DNA of 41,260 nucleotides from an uncultured Eubacterium sp. (lineage in GTDB: Bacteria; Bacillota; Clostridia; Lachnospirales; Lachnospiraceae), in the NCBI GenBank assembly GCA_910584875.1, contig CAJUDA010000002.1, positions 175,807 through 217,066 on the forward strand, read 5' to 3'. A model generated the notes under the pieces. That model was not told where the DNA came from. It did no database searches and saw nothing but the letters and a program-made list of their open reading frames with translations. Below are positions 7,931 to 15,611 of the stretch, piece by piece. Within the stretch, counting starts at the first letter, position 1. Each line of letters starts with the position of its first letter. Both the position numbers and the translations under genes were made by a program.

Positions 7931-7947
7931 TATGAAAAATTTTCATA
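7931..7947. promoter_or_regulatory. 17-base perfect palindrome, possible operator
   Basis: TATGAAAAATTTTCATA reads the same on both strands around one central base. It lies between the divergent AgrD-like promoter and the promoter of the broken ATPase, where an operator for an XRE-type protein would be placed. AT-rich palindromes arise by chance, so the call is weak. Confidence 0.3.
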
Positions 7948-8011
7948 AATACAAAGTTCAGAAAAATAAATATTAATGCCTTTTGAGGCTATAATATTCA
8001 ACAAAAATAAC

Positions 8012-8040
8012 TTGAAGAGATATAAAAAACGTTGTATAAT
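8012..8040 (+). promoter_or_regulatory. Promoter of the broken ATPase gene
   Basis: TTGAAG (8012-8017) and TATAAT (8035-8040) with 17-base spacing, about 56 bases upstream of the ATPase ATG. This is a strong vegetative-type promoter and it remains intact although the gene is broken. Confidence 0.65.
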
Positions 8041-8095
8041 ATTGATTGAAAAAACCTTTTAGGGTTACAATTTTCAATAGAACGGAGTGGCAATT

Positions 8096-9209
8096 ATGGA
8101 AATTAGGCGGGACACCTATTTACAGCAGTTGATTTCATACCGCTATGACGGATTAGTAAAAGTTATTACAGGGATCAGGCGATGCGGGAAATCATATCTT
8201 CTTAAAAATATTTACAAAGACTATTTAATTACAAAACAATGTAAAGATTGAACAGATTATTTCGATCGAACTTGATCTGGCAAAAGATATTAAATATCGT
8301 AATCCCCTGCTTCTTTATTCCTACGTAAAAGAGATCGTCGAAAGAAGCAACCAGGAATATTATCTTTTTGTTGATGAAATCCGAATGCATCCTCTCTGCT
8401 TTGCAGAGTATTATTCTGCTGTTGGAGGAGATAAAAATGATGCCTTTGATAATTACGCATTTTTTGGCGGCATGCCACTCATTTTATCAAGACCCAATGA
8501 TATGGCTAAGATGAATTATCTTAAATCGCTTTTCACAGAAGTATATATCAAAGATATCATTGAACGCAGGAAAATAGAAAGACAGGATGTACTGGAACAA
8601 ATATTAGATCTGCTCTGTTCATCGGTCGGTTCATTAACAAATCCAACTAAAATTGCCAATACATTAAAATCAAAACAGGGTGCCAGGGTGTCAGCAAATA
8701 CAATTCGCACCTATATCGGACATTTGGAGGATGCTTTCCTGTTCTCAGAAAGTAAACGTTATGATGTAAAGGGAAAATCATATTTTGATTCGCCAAACAA
8801 GTATTACAGCGAAGACATAGGACTCAGGAATGCCCGCATTGGTTTTCGTCAGCAGGAAATGACGCACATAATGGAAAACATCATATACAATGAACTGGTC
8901 AGCAGGCAGTTTTCTGTTGATGTTGGCGTTGTCTATGCTCGGACCATTAATAAAAACGGTAATTCTGTCCGCACTCCGAGAGAAATCGATTTTGTCGTTA
9001 CTTCTGGTGGAAAAAGAACATATATACAATCTGCGTATGCTATGCCGACAGAAGAAAAAGCAGATACAGAACTCAGACCATTTTCGCTTACAGGTGACTC
9101 CTTTCCTAAAATTGTAGTAAGGAAAGATACTGGCAGGCGATGGTATGATGATAGCGGAATTTTGCACATCAATCTGATTGATTTTCTTTTGGACAAGGAA
9201 CTTATATAA
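8096..9209 (+). pseudogene. Broken AAA_14/DUF4143-family ATPase
   Basis: The 5' part encodes 51 residues starting MEIRRDTYL with an intact P-loop GIRRCGKS, then stops at TGA 8249-8251. Reading in the next frame from 8250 continues the family (EQIISIELDLAKDI...) to Walker B-like LFVDEI. There it jumps straight to a 'HPLCFAEYYSA' segment, which in intact relatives follows the Walker B and sensor region by some 50-90 residues. So there is one frameshift near 8249 and one in-frame deletion near 8378-8385. The C-terminal DUF4143 nuclease-like part (to 9209) is open and well preserved, suggesting recent decay. ATG with a GGAGTGG site. It ends 10 bases from the convergent regulator gene. Confidence 0.85.
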
Positions 9210-9219
9210 TAAATGAAAA

Positions 9220-9966
9220 TCACCCGCCCATTTTGTATTTCATTTTCATATACTTCGCCATCCGTTCCATGAAGTCCTTTCTCCTGGATCGGGAAATCTG
9301 CAGTGTCTCACCGTCCAGAATAATGGTACCCATCTCAATATCGAAATCCTGGACATAGCGCAGATTGATCAAATAACTGTTATGCGGCATCGCAAAATCA
9401 AAGGAATTCAGCTTTTCTTCCAGTACCTCCAGTGTCTCCCGTATACGTATCGTACCTTCATCATACTGTTCCCTGCCTGTCTTGATAAATATCCTGCCTC
9501 CGCCCCGGTATCTCCTGACATACAAAATATCGGATACCTTCACCATGATTTCCTTTTTATGGAAATATCCATCCAATATAAAACTTTGGTTTTGTTTATC
9601 TGCCTCTTCAAAAATCTCACCAATCACAGCCAGGTTTTTCTTCCTTGAGTCCTGTTTCAAAAGATAACGGTACGGTGAGATCACAATCGTTTCCGGTGTG
9701 GGATTGTACACGCCGGAGCACTGGACCAGCAACCCGGGAAAATTCTTTTCCCGCAAAAGTTTCGCCGTCTCATTCCCGTTCAGTCCGTCCATCTGGATAT
9801 CCAGAAACAAAATATCTATCTCGCCAGATATCTTTTTCAGCAGGTCCAGCCCGGATACATATTCCTCAAAGCAAAGCTCCCTTTTGTCCCCATTACTCTC
9901 CCGGATCATATCCTTTAGTTCCTCGATATACTCCCTGTCATCATCACAAATAGCAATACGGTACAC
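9220..9966 (-). CDS. LytTR response regulator, copy 1 (AgrA-like)
   Basis: A 248-residue two-component regulator: receiver domain with an acidic pair in ICDDD and a phospho-acceptor Asp in DILFLDIQM, followed by a LytTR DNA-binding domain over about 140-240 (HNSYLINLRYV motif). I chose the GTG at 9966 because the two sister copies start at the same codon with the same GGAAGGGG ribosome site; a longer in-frame start at 9996 would run into the remnant upstream. It is clearly related to, but more diverged than, the two near-identical copies at 10106 and 13146. Unlike them it lacks an intact XRE gene directly upstream. No cognate histidine kinase is in the window. Confidence 0.85.
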   Translation of the reverse strand: MYRIAICDDDREYIEELKDMIRESNGDKRELCFEEYVSGLDLLKKISGEIDILFLDIQMDGLNGNETAKLLREKNFPGLLVQCSGVYNPTPETIVISPYRYLLKQDSRKKNLAVIGEIFEEADKQNQSFILDGYFHKKEIMVKVSDILYVRRYRGGGRIFIKTGREQYDEGTIRIRETLEVLEEKLNSFDFAMPHNSYLINLRYVQDFDIEMGTIILDGETLQISRSRRKDFMERMAKYMKMKYKMGG

Positions 9967-9996
9967 AACGATATACCCCTTCCCTCCTTCCCGCAA

Positions 9997-10105
9997 AAAT
10001 CATTATTTCATCTGCGATTTCCTTAGCTTTATTATAATATGTGTCCAGGTACTTGACAAGCACTGTTTTTTTACCAGTCTGCCAGTCACAGGTTACCAGA
10101 TACTC
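9997..10105 (-). pseudogene. Remnant of an XRE-like gene 3' end (tentative)
   Basis: Directly after the stop of the second LytTR copy the minus strand reads as coding-like sequence (EYLVTCDWQTGKK... to ...NKAKEIADEI). The KEIADEI end resembles NEIADVF at the end of the two XRE proteins here, and the spacer that follows matches the XRE-to-regulator spacer of the sister units. This is best read as the tail of the lost XRE partner of copy 1, truncated when the 1.28-kb unit landed beside it. The identification rests on a short match. Confidence 0.4.
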
Positions 10106-10858
10106 CTATCGCCCTCCCATCCTGTATTTCATTTTCATATACTTCGCCATCCGTTCCATGAAGTCCTTTTTCCTGGATCGGGATATATGCAGTGTCTCGC
10201 CGTCCAGAATAATGGTACCCATCTCAATATCAAAATCCTGGATATAACGCAGATTGATCAGGTAACTGTTATGCGGCATCGCAAAGTCAAAGGAACACAG
10301 CTTTTCTTCCAGTCCCTCCAGTGTCTCCTGTATGCGTAACATACTTTCGGCATTTTTCCTTTCCCTGCCTGTCTTCGTGTAAATCCTTCCCCCGCCCCGG
10401 TATCTCCTGACATATAAAATATCGGATACCTTCACCAGAATTTCCTTTTTATGGATATATCCTTCCAGTACAAAACACTGGTTCTGCTTATCTGCTTCCT
10501 CAAAGATCTCTTCGAGCACAGCCAGGGTTTTCTCTCTCGGATCTTGTTTCAAAAGATAACGGTAGGGCGAGATCACGATCGTTTCCGGTGTGGGATTGTA
10601 CACACCGGAACACTGGACCAGCACGCCGGGGAAATTCTTTTCCCGCAATAGCTGTGCCGTCTCATTACCATCCAGCCCGCCCATCTGGATGTCTAAAAAC
10701 AAAATATCTACCCCGCCGGATATCTTTTTCAGCAGATCCAGCCCGGATACGTATTCTTCAAAACAAATCTCTCTCCTGCCCCCGTTACTCTCCCGGATCA
10801 TTCTCTCCAGTTCCCCGATATACTCCCTGTCATCATCACAAATAGCAATACGGTACAC
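10106..10858 (-). CDS. LytTR response regulator, copy 2 (AgrA-like)
   Basis: A 250-residue regulator with receiver domain (acidic pocket Asp8-Asp10, phospho-acceptor Asp56 in DILFLDIQM) and LytTR domain (about 140-245). GTG start with a GGAAAGGGG site. It differs from copy 3 by only one residue near the C-terminus (GGR versus GRR). It follows its XRE partner by 43 bases and should be co-transcribed with it. The output is probably control of nearby peptide and glycan genes by binding paired direct repeats; the phosphate donor is not visible here. Confidence 0.85.
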   Translation of the reverse strand: MYRIAICDDDREYIGELERMIRESNGGRREICFEEYVSGLDLLKKISGGVDILFLDIQMGGLDGNETAQLLREKNFPGVLVQCSGVYNPTPETIVISPYRYLLKQDPREKTLAVLEEIFEEADKQNQCFVLEGYIHKKEILVKVSDILYVRRYRGGGRIYTKTGRERKNAESMLRIQETLEGLEEKLCSFDFAMPHNSYLINLRYIQDFDIEMGTIILDGETLHISRSRKKDFMERMAKYMKMKYRMGGR

Positions 10859-10901
10859 AACAATATACCCCTTTCCTCCTTCTCACACAAAAATCACCGT
10901 T

Positions 10902-11228
10902 TCATTTTTTTCTGCGCAAGAAAACATCTGCTATTTCGTTCAGTTTTTCCTGATCTTCCAGATCCAGGCTGCTGATCCGTTCCGCATACTGTGACAGCCG
11001 GACCTTATAGCCTTGTTTCGTCACATCGGACAAAATTTCATCCGCAGATACATCCAGGGCATTGATGATGTTGATAAATGTTTCCAGCTTTGGGATCCGT
11101 TCCCCGCGCTCGATCATCCCGATATAGGCAGCCGACTTATCCACCTTTTCCGCCAGATCCTCCTGCCGCCAGGATTTCTTTATCCTTGCCTCCTGTATAT
11201 TGAGACCAATCTTGCTCAAACCAATCAT
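10902..11228 (-). CDS. XRE-family helix-turn-helix regulator A
   Basis: A 108-residue DNA-binding protein with a Cro/CI-type HTH over about 10-65 (RQEDLAEKVDKSAAYIGMIERGER, with the AAYIGMIERG recognition helix) and a short charged C-terminal helix. ATG with GGAGG upstream. It heads a two-gene operon with LytTR copy 2, a pairing kept in both repeat units, which suggests the two work as one control unit. Only the second residue differs from copy B (Ile instead of Met). Confidence 0.85.
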   Translation of the reverse strand: MIGLSKIGLNIQEARIKKSWRQEDLAEKVDKSAAYIGMIERGERIPKLETFINIINALDVSADEILSDVTKQGYKVRLSQYAERISSLDLEDQEKLNEIADVFLRRKK

Positions 11229-11251
11229 ATTACCTCCGCACAGTATATCAT

Positions 11252-11323
11252 CTTAACTGTTAGTATAGGTTTAAACAGGATCTTTATGAAGTGACTATTT
11301 GTAAGTTATCATAACTATTTGTA
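11252..11323. promoter_or_regulatory. Control region of the XRE/LytTR operon with candidate binding sites
   Basis: The minus strand carries ACAGTTAAG (11252-11260), identical to the AgrA consensus half-site, but I find no second copy at the right distance. A perfect 13-base palindrome AGTTATCATAACT lies at 11304-11316, a good size for an XRE operator. ACTATTTGTA occurs twice with a 20-base period (11294-11303, 11314-11323). The same region recurs in unit B, where the first of these repeats has one change. The promoter itself is not clear. Confidence 0.4.
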
Positions 11324-11397
11324 TGTCTTTATTAAAAATGGCGACAGAACTTATCTCCCTGCCATCACAAATCTTAAACAAAAGATTTCCTACTCTC

Positions 11398-11426
11398 TTG
11401 AAAGCAAACTCTGTATCTGTTAGAAT
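11398..11426 (+). promoter_or_regulatory. Promoter of the PF09820-type ATPase gene
   Basis: TTGAAA (11398-11403) and TAGAAT (11421-11426) with 17-base spacing, ending about 30 bases before the chosen ATG at 11458. It begins just outside repeat unit A, so it belongs to the ATPase and not to the duplicated unit. Confidence 0.65.
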
Positions 11427-11457
11427 AAAAATCAAACAGAAAAGAGGTGGTCGAAAT

Positions 11458-13128
11458 ATGGCAAGGACAGTTTCTATTGGTACACAGAATTTTGAAAAAA
11501 TAATTATAAATGATTGCTTCTATATTGATAAAACACATTTTATAAAAGAATGGTGGGAGAGTAATGATGAAGTCACCCTGATTACCCGCCCAAGACGTTT
11601 CGGAAAAACACTAAACATGAATATGCTGGAACGGTTCTGGAGTATAAAATACCAGGGACAGGGTGATATTTTTGAAAATTTGAAGATATGGCAGGAAAAA
11701 AAATACAAGGAATTACAGGGCACCTATCCTGTTATTTTTATTTCATTTGCAGGTATCAAAGCAAATAATTACCCAGACTTTGTTGATCAGATTTTCAATA
11801 TTATTGAAGATTTATATACGCAGCATAGTTATTTGAAAAATTCAGGGATTCTGGAGCAAAATGAAAAAAAATATTACGAGCGGATAGGTAAGGATATGAG
11901 CAATAGTGATGCAACACTTGCCATACAGCGGTTATGTGGCTATCTCTCCCGCTATTACCATAAAAAAGTAATTATCCTGCTTGATGAGTATGATACACCA
12001 ATGCAAGAGGCATATATTTATGGATATTGGGAAGATCTCGTATCCTTTACAAGAAACTTATTTAATAATACTTTTAAAACAAATCCTTATATGGAAAGAG
12101 CTCTTATGACAGGGATTACAAGAATCAGTAAAGAATCCCTATTTTCAGATCTCAACAACTTAAAAATTGTAACGATGACGTCAGACAATTATGCTTCCTG
12201 TTTTGGTTTTACCGAAACAGAGGTTTTTGCTGCTATGGATGAATTTGGCATGAAGAACAAAGAGAAAGCAAAACAATGGTATGATGGTTTTACCATTGGG
12301 CATTTTCGGGATATTTATAATCCCTGGTCTATCATCAACATGTTGGACGATCGATCTTTTAAAACCTACTGGGCAAATACCAGTTCCAATCAGCTTGCCG
12401 GAAACCTGATTCGACAAGGCAGCGAAGATATGAAAGTAAAATTTGAAGAACTTCTTTCTGGAAAAATAATCAACTGCCGGATTAATGAAGAAATTGTATA
12501 TAACCAGCTTAGTCATAATGAAGATGCCGTGTGGAGTCTGCTTCTGGCATCAGGATATCTGAAAATTGAGAGAATTCATGGACGATACTACAAGCTGGCG
12601 CTTACAAATTACGAAACGCAACTTATGTTTGAAGGATTAGTACTTGATTGGTTCGCGGAGGATTCATCCAGTTATAACGGATTTGTGAGATCATTGCTAA
12701 AAGATGATCTTAAGGCGATGAATGCCTACATGAACCGCATATCCGAATCAATGTTCAGCTCATTTGATGGAGGGCGCAGACCATCTGGAAAAACACACCC
12801 AGAACGGTTTTATCATGGATTCGTCTTAGGACTGCTGGTAGATCTGGCAGATCGTTATATCATAACTTCAAACCGCGAAAGTGGGTTTGGGAGATATAAT
12901 GTTCTGATGGAACCAAAAACAAATCGCTATAATGGGATTATTATGGAATTCAAAGTACATGATCCAACCGATGAAGGAGATCTTCAGGAAACAGTACAGG
13001 CGGCATTGAAACAAATTAATGAAAAAAAATATGAACAAATACTACTGAATCATGGTGTGGATCAGGAACGAATAAGTAAGTACGGGTTTGCCTTTGAAGG
13101 AAAGAAGGTACTTATCGGAAAAATGTGA
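11458..13128 (+). CDS. AAA-ATPase-like protein with C-terminal PD-(D/E)XK nuclease domain
   Basis: A 556-residue protein of the PF09820 (AAA-ATPase_like) plus PF08011 (PDDEXK_9) type. Seen: the family N-terminus (IGTQNFEKIIINDCFYIDKT), P-loop RPRRFGKT (44-51), Walker B VIILLDEYD (171-179), and a C-terminal nuclease-like segment (GFGRYNVLMEPK near 475, IMEFK near 495). I start it at ATG 11458, after AGAGGTGG; the in-frame extension back to 11323 crosses the promoter and the repeat and is not credible. These proteins are common in Bacteroidetes and Firmicutes, often multi-copy; their biological role is not settled, with mobile-element or defence roles proposed. It sits between the two direct repeats and could be lost by recombination between them. 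Confidence 0.85.
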   Translation: MARTVSIGTQNFEKIIINDCFYIDKTHFIKEWWESNDEVTLITRPRRFGKTLNMNMLERFWSIKYQGQGDIFENLKIWQEKKYKELQGTYPVIFISFAGIKANNYPDFVDQIFNIIEDLYTQHSYLKNSGILEQNEKKYYERIGKDMSNSDATLAIQRLCGYLSRYYHKKVIILLDEYDTPMQEAYIYGYWEDLVSFTRNLFNNTFKTNPYMERALMTGITRISKESLFSDLNNLKIVTMTSDNYASCFGFTETEVFAAMDEFGMKNKEKAKQWYDGFTIGHFRDIYNPWSIINMLDDRSFKTYWANTSSNQLAGNLIRQGSEDMKVKFEELLSGKIINCRINEEIVYNQLSHNEDAVWSLLLASGYLKIERIHGRYYKLALTNYETQLMFEGLVLDWFAEDSSSYNGFVRSLLKDDLKAMNAYMNRISESMFSSFDGGRRPSGKTHPERFYHGFVLGLLVDLADRYIITSNRESGFGRYNVLMEPKTNRYNGIIMEFKVHDPTDEGDLQETVQAALKQINEKKYEQILLNHGVDQERISKYGFAFEGKKVLIGKM

Positions 13129-13145
13129 GAACCGACATTATGATA

Positions 13146-13898
13146 TCATCGCCTGCCCATCCTGTATTTCATTTTCATATACTTCGCCATCCGTTCCATG
13201 AAGTCTTTTTTCCTGGAACGGGATATATGCAGTGTCTCGCCGTCCAGAATAATGGTACCCATCTCAATATCAAAATCCTGGATATAACGCAGATTGATCA
13301 GGTAACTGTTATGCGGCATCGCAAAGTCAAAGGAACACAGCTTTTCTTCCAGTCCCTCCAGTGTCTCCTGTATGCGTAACATACTTTCGGCATTTTTCCT
13401 TTCCCTGCCTGTCTTCGTGTAAATCCTTCCCCCGCCCCGGTATCTCCTGACATATAAAATATCGGATACCTTCACCAGAATTTCCTTTTTATGGATATAT
13501 CCTTCCAGTACAAAACACTGGTTCTGCTTATCTGCTTCCTCAAAGATCTCTTCGAGCACAGCCAGGGTTTTCTCTCTCGGATCTTGTTTCAAAAGATAAC
13601 GGTAGGGCGAGATCACGATCGTTTCCGGTGTGGGATTGTACACACCGGAACACTGGACCAGCACGCCGGGGAAATTCTTTTCCCGCAATAGCTGTGCCGT
13701 CTCATTACCATCCAGCCCGCCCATCTGGATGTCTAAAAACAAAATATCTACCCCGCCGGATATCTTTTTCAGCAGATCCAGCCCGGATACGTATTCTTCA
13801 AAACAAATCTCTCTCCTGCCCCCGTTACTCTCCCGGATCATTCTCTCCAGTTCCCCGATATACTCCCTGTCATCATCACAAATAGCAATACGGTACAC
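13146..13898 (-). CDS. LytTR response regulator, copy 3 (AgrA-like)
   Basis: A 250-residue receiver plus LytTR protein, identical to copy 2 but for one residue near the C-terminus (GRR in place of GGR). GTG start, same ribosome site, 43 bases behind its XRE partner. Its 3' end converges with the ATPase gene 17 bases away. Near-perfect identity means both copies probably recognise the same sites, so the duplication changes dose more than specificity unless recombination alters the region. Confidence 0.85.
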   Translation of the reverse strand: MYRIAICDDDREYIGELERMIRESNGGRREICFEEYVSGLDLLKKISGGVDILFLDIQMGGLDGNETAQLLREKNFPGVLVQCSGVYNPTPETIVISPYRYLLKQDPREKTLAVLEEIFEEADKQNQCFVLEGYIHKKEILVKVSDILYVRRYRGGGRIYTKTGRERKNAESMLRIQETLEGLEEKLCSFDFAMPHNSYLINLRYIQDFDIEMGTIILDGETLHISRSRKKDFMERMAKYMKMKYRMGRR

Positions 13899-14424
13899 AA
13901 CAATATACCCCTTTCCTCCTTCTCACACAAAAATCACCGTTTCATTTTTTTCTGCGCAAGAAAACATCTGCTATTTCGTTCAGTTTTTCCTGATCTTCCA
14001 GATCCAGGCTGCTGATCCGTTCCGCATACTGTGACAGCCGGACCTTATAGCCTTGTTTCGTCACATCGGACAAAATTTCATCCGCAGATACATCCAGGGC
14101 ATTGATGATGTTGATAAATGTTTCCAGCTTTGGGATCCGTTCCCCGCGCTCGATCATCCCGATATAGGCAGCCGACTTATCCACCTTTTCCGCCAGATCC
14201 TCCTGCCGCCAGGACTTCTTTATCCTTGCCTCCTGTATGTTGAGACCAATCTTGCTCAAACCCATCATATTACCTCCACACAGTATATCATCTTAACTGT
14301 TAGTATAGGTTTAAACAGGATTTTTATGAAGCGACTATATGTAAGTTATCATAACTATTTGTATGTCTTTATCAAAAATGGCGATAGAACTTATCTCCCT
14401 GCCATCACAAATCTTAAACAAAAG
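13147..14424. repeat. Direct repeat unit B, about 1.28 kb
   Basis: Near-identical to 10107-11384 in the same orientation. It holds LytTR copy 3 and XRE copy B. At its right end it carries a copy of the leader bases that in unit A come before the ATPase promoter, here joined to the acyltransferase promoter. The left edge coincides with the end of the regulator gene, as in unit A. Confidence 0.95.
13942..14268 (-). CDS. XRE-family helix-turn-helix regulator B
   Basis: A 108-residue Cro/CI-type HTH protein, the duplicate of regulator A (second residue Met instead of Ile; the other base changes I saw are silent). Same ribosome site and same pairing with a LytTR gene. It is divergent from the acyltransferase gene across a 247-base region that carries the AgrA-like half-site at 14292-14300 and the palindrome at 14344-14356, so it may control that gene as well as itself. 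Confidence 0.85.
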   Translation of the reverse strand: MMGLSKIGLNIQEARIKKSWRQEDLAEKVDKSAAYIGMIERGERIPKLETFINIINALDVSADEILSDVTKQGYKVRLSQYAERISSLDLEDQEKLNEIADVFLRRKK

Positions 14425-14451
14425 GCTTCTGTTTTTTCCACACCTGCTTAT

Positions 14452-14480
14452 TTGACTTTCAAGCGAAAAAAATATATAAT
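14452..14480 (+). promoter_or_regulatory. Promoter of the acyltransferase gene
   Basis: TTGACT (14452-14457) and TATAAT (14475-14480), 17-base spacing, 35 bases before the ATG. It lies just outside repeat unit B. It is one of the best promoter matches in the window. Confidence 0.75.
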
Positions 14481-14515
14481 TATTCACAAATACCTTTTTA
14501 GAGGAGATACGGAGA

Positions 14516-15604
14516 ATGAATACTAAAATTGTAGATGCAGAAGAACGTGTCGTTGTTTATGACTGGTTGAGATTAGTGGCAACAATTTTTGTTGTGATCG
14601 GGCATAGTGCTTATATAACAATGCAGACCACATACGGCGGAGTCAATTATGAATTGCCACAAAATCTGAATGAATTTTACAACTCCGGATTTTTAACCTT
14701 CTGTCGTTTTCTTCCGAACTGGATTTATGGATTCCATATGCCGCTTTTCTTTATGCTGTCCGGAGCAGTACTGGGGTTAAAACCCATTGCGGCATTTGAT
14801 ACGGTTGTCAGTTCCAAAATCAAAAGACTCCTCATTCCATATTATATATATGGATTGTTCTTTATGCTTCCTGTAAAACGGCTTGGAAATTTTTATAATA
14901 ATGAATCCTTAAAACAGGCATTTAACGGTTTTCTATCTGGTCAGGACAGTGGTCACTTATGGTTTCTTACGGCATTATTCTGGTGTATCCTGGCATTCGT
15001 TCTCATAAAAAAGGGGCTATTACGTTTTGGTATAGAAAGCCTTTATGCCATTCTCCTCATTTCTTTTATCATTCAGTTAACATATAATGACCTGCCTTTT
15101 GATTTCCTGGGACTTAAGACCGGTCTTAGCTATTTATTCTATTTCTCATTAGGGTACACGTTTGAATGTAAAAGAAAAGAAGCATGTCCCTGGAACTTAA
15201 AAAAACTATTGTCCATATTTATTCTTCTTTTTGCACTCGAAATCTTTCATGTCCGTTACGGATTACTCGATTCATTTTTTGCTGTTATCATTGGTTCCTT
15301 TTTTACCTATGTTCTCTCCAGTATATGCTCGAAACTGTTTCGTAAAACTGTAAAAAGTAAATTATGGAAGATCGTTATTCGTAATCTATTTTATGTATAT
15401 CTGTTTCATGATCCAATAGAATACATTATATTACGTATTTTCTTTAATACAAATCTTTTGTCGACAGCCATCGGCTGTATCTTATATACTTTTGCGAGAA
15501 CTGTACTGGTTTTTATTCTCTCAATACTTTTAGGTGAATTCATTAACCATTGTAAAATAGTATACAAAAAAAGCAGGAATCTGTCAGTGAAGCCAAGTAT
15601 ATAA
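14516..15604 (+). CDS. Acyltransferase 3 family membrane protein
   Basis: A 362-residue integral membrane O-acyltransferase (OafA/YrhL-type), which transfers acetyl or another acyl group to cell-surface sugars. Seen: an N-terminal DWLRLVATIFVVIGHS with the conserved Arg and His, FHMPLFFMLSG, and about ten hydrophobic segments to the C-terminus. ATG with GAGGAGATACGGAG upstream and a strong promoter. It stops 7 bases before the 3' end of the convergent DUF2142 gene with no terminator between. It probably decorates the glycan made in this locus; the acyl group and acceptor are unknown. Confidence 0.85.
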   Translation: MNTKIVDAEERVVVYDWLRLVATIFVVIGHSAYITMQTTYGGVNYELPQNLNEFYNSGFLTFCRFLPNWIYGFHMPLFFMLSGAVLGLKPIAAFDTVVSSKIKRLLIPYYIYGLFFMLPVKRLGNFYNNESLKQAFNGFLSGQDSGHLWFLTALFWCILAFVLIKKGLLRFGIESLYAILLISFIIQLTYNDLPFDFLGLKTGLSYLFYFSLGYTFECKRKEACPWNLKKLLSIFILLFALEIFHVRYGLLDSFFAVIIGSFFTYVLSSICSKLFRKTVKSKLWKIVIRNLFYVYLFHDPIEYIILRIFFNTNLLSTAIGCILYTFARTVLVFILSILLGEFINHCKIVYKKSRNLSVKPSI

Positions 15605-15611
15605 AAAGCTT

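Larger units (their letters stand above)
10107..11384. repeat. Direct repeat unit A, about 1.28 kb
   Basis: Matches 13147-14424 base for base at an offset of 3040, with only about a dozen differences that I could spot. It contains a whole LytTR regulator, a whole XRE regulator, their upstream control region and the first bases of a leader. One edge sits at the stop codon of the regulator gene. It flanks the PF09820-type ATPase together with unit B. Confidence 0.95.

Noticed and set aside
9382..10994. Several plus-strand open frames across the LytTR and XRE genes
   Set aside because: They are shadows of the minus-strand regulators, and recur in unit B only because the DNA is duplicated.
11323..11457. 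N-terminal extension of the PF09820-type ATPase
   Set aside because: It covers part of the direct repeat and the ATPase promoter; family members begin near the ATG at 11458.
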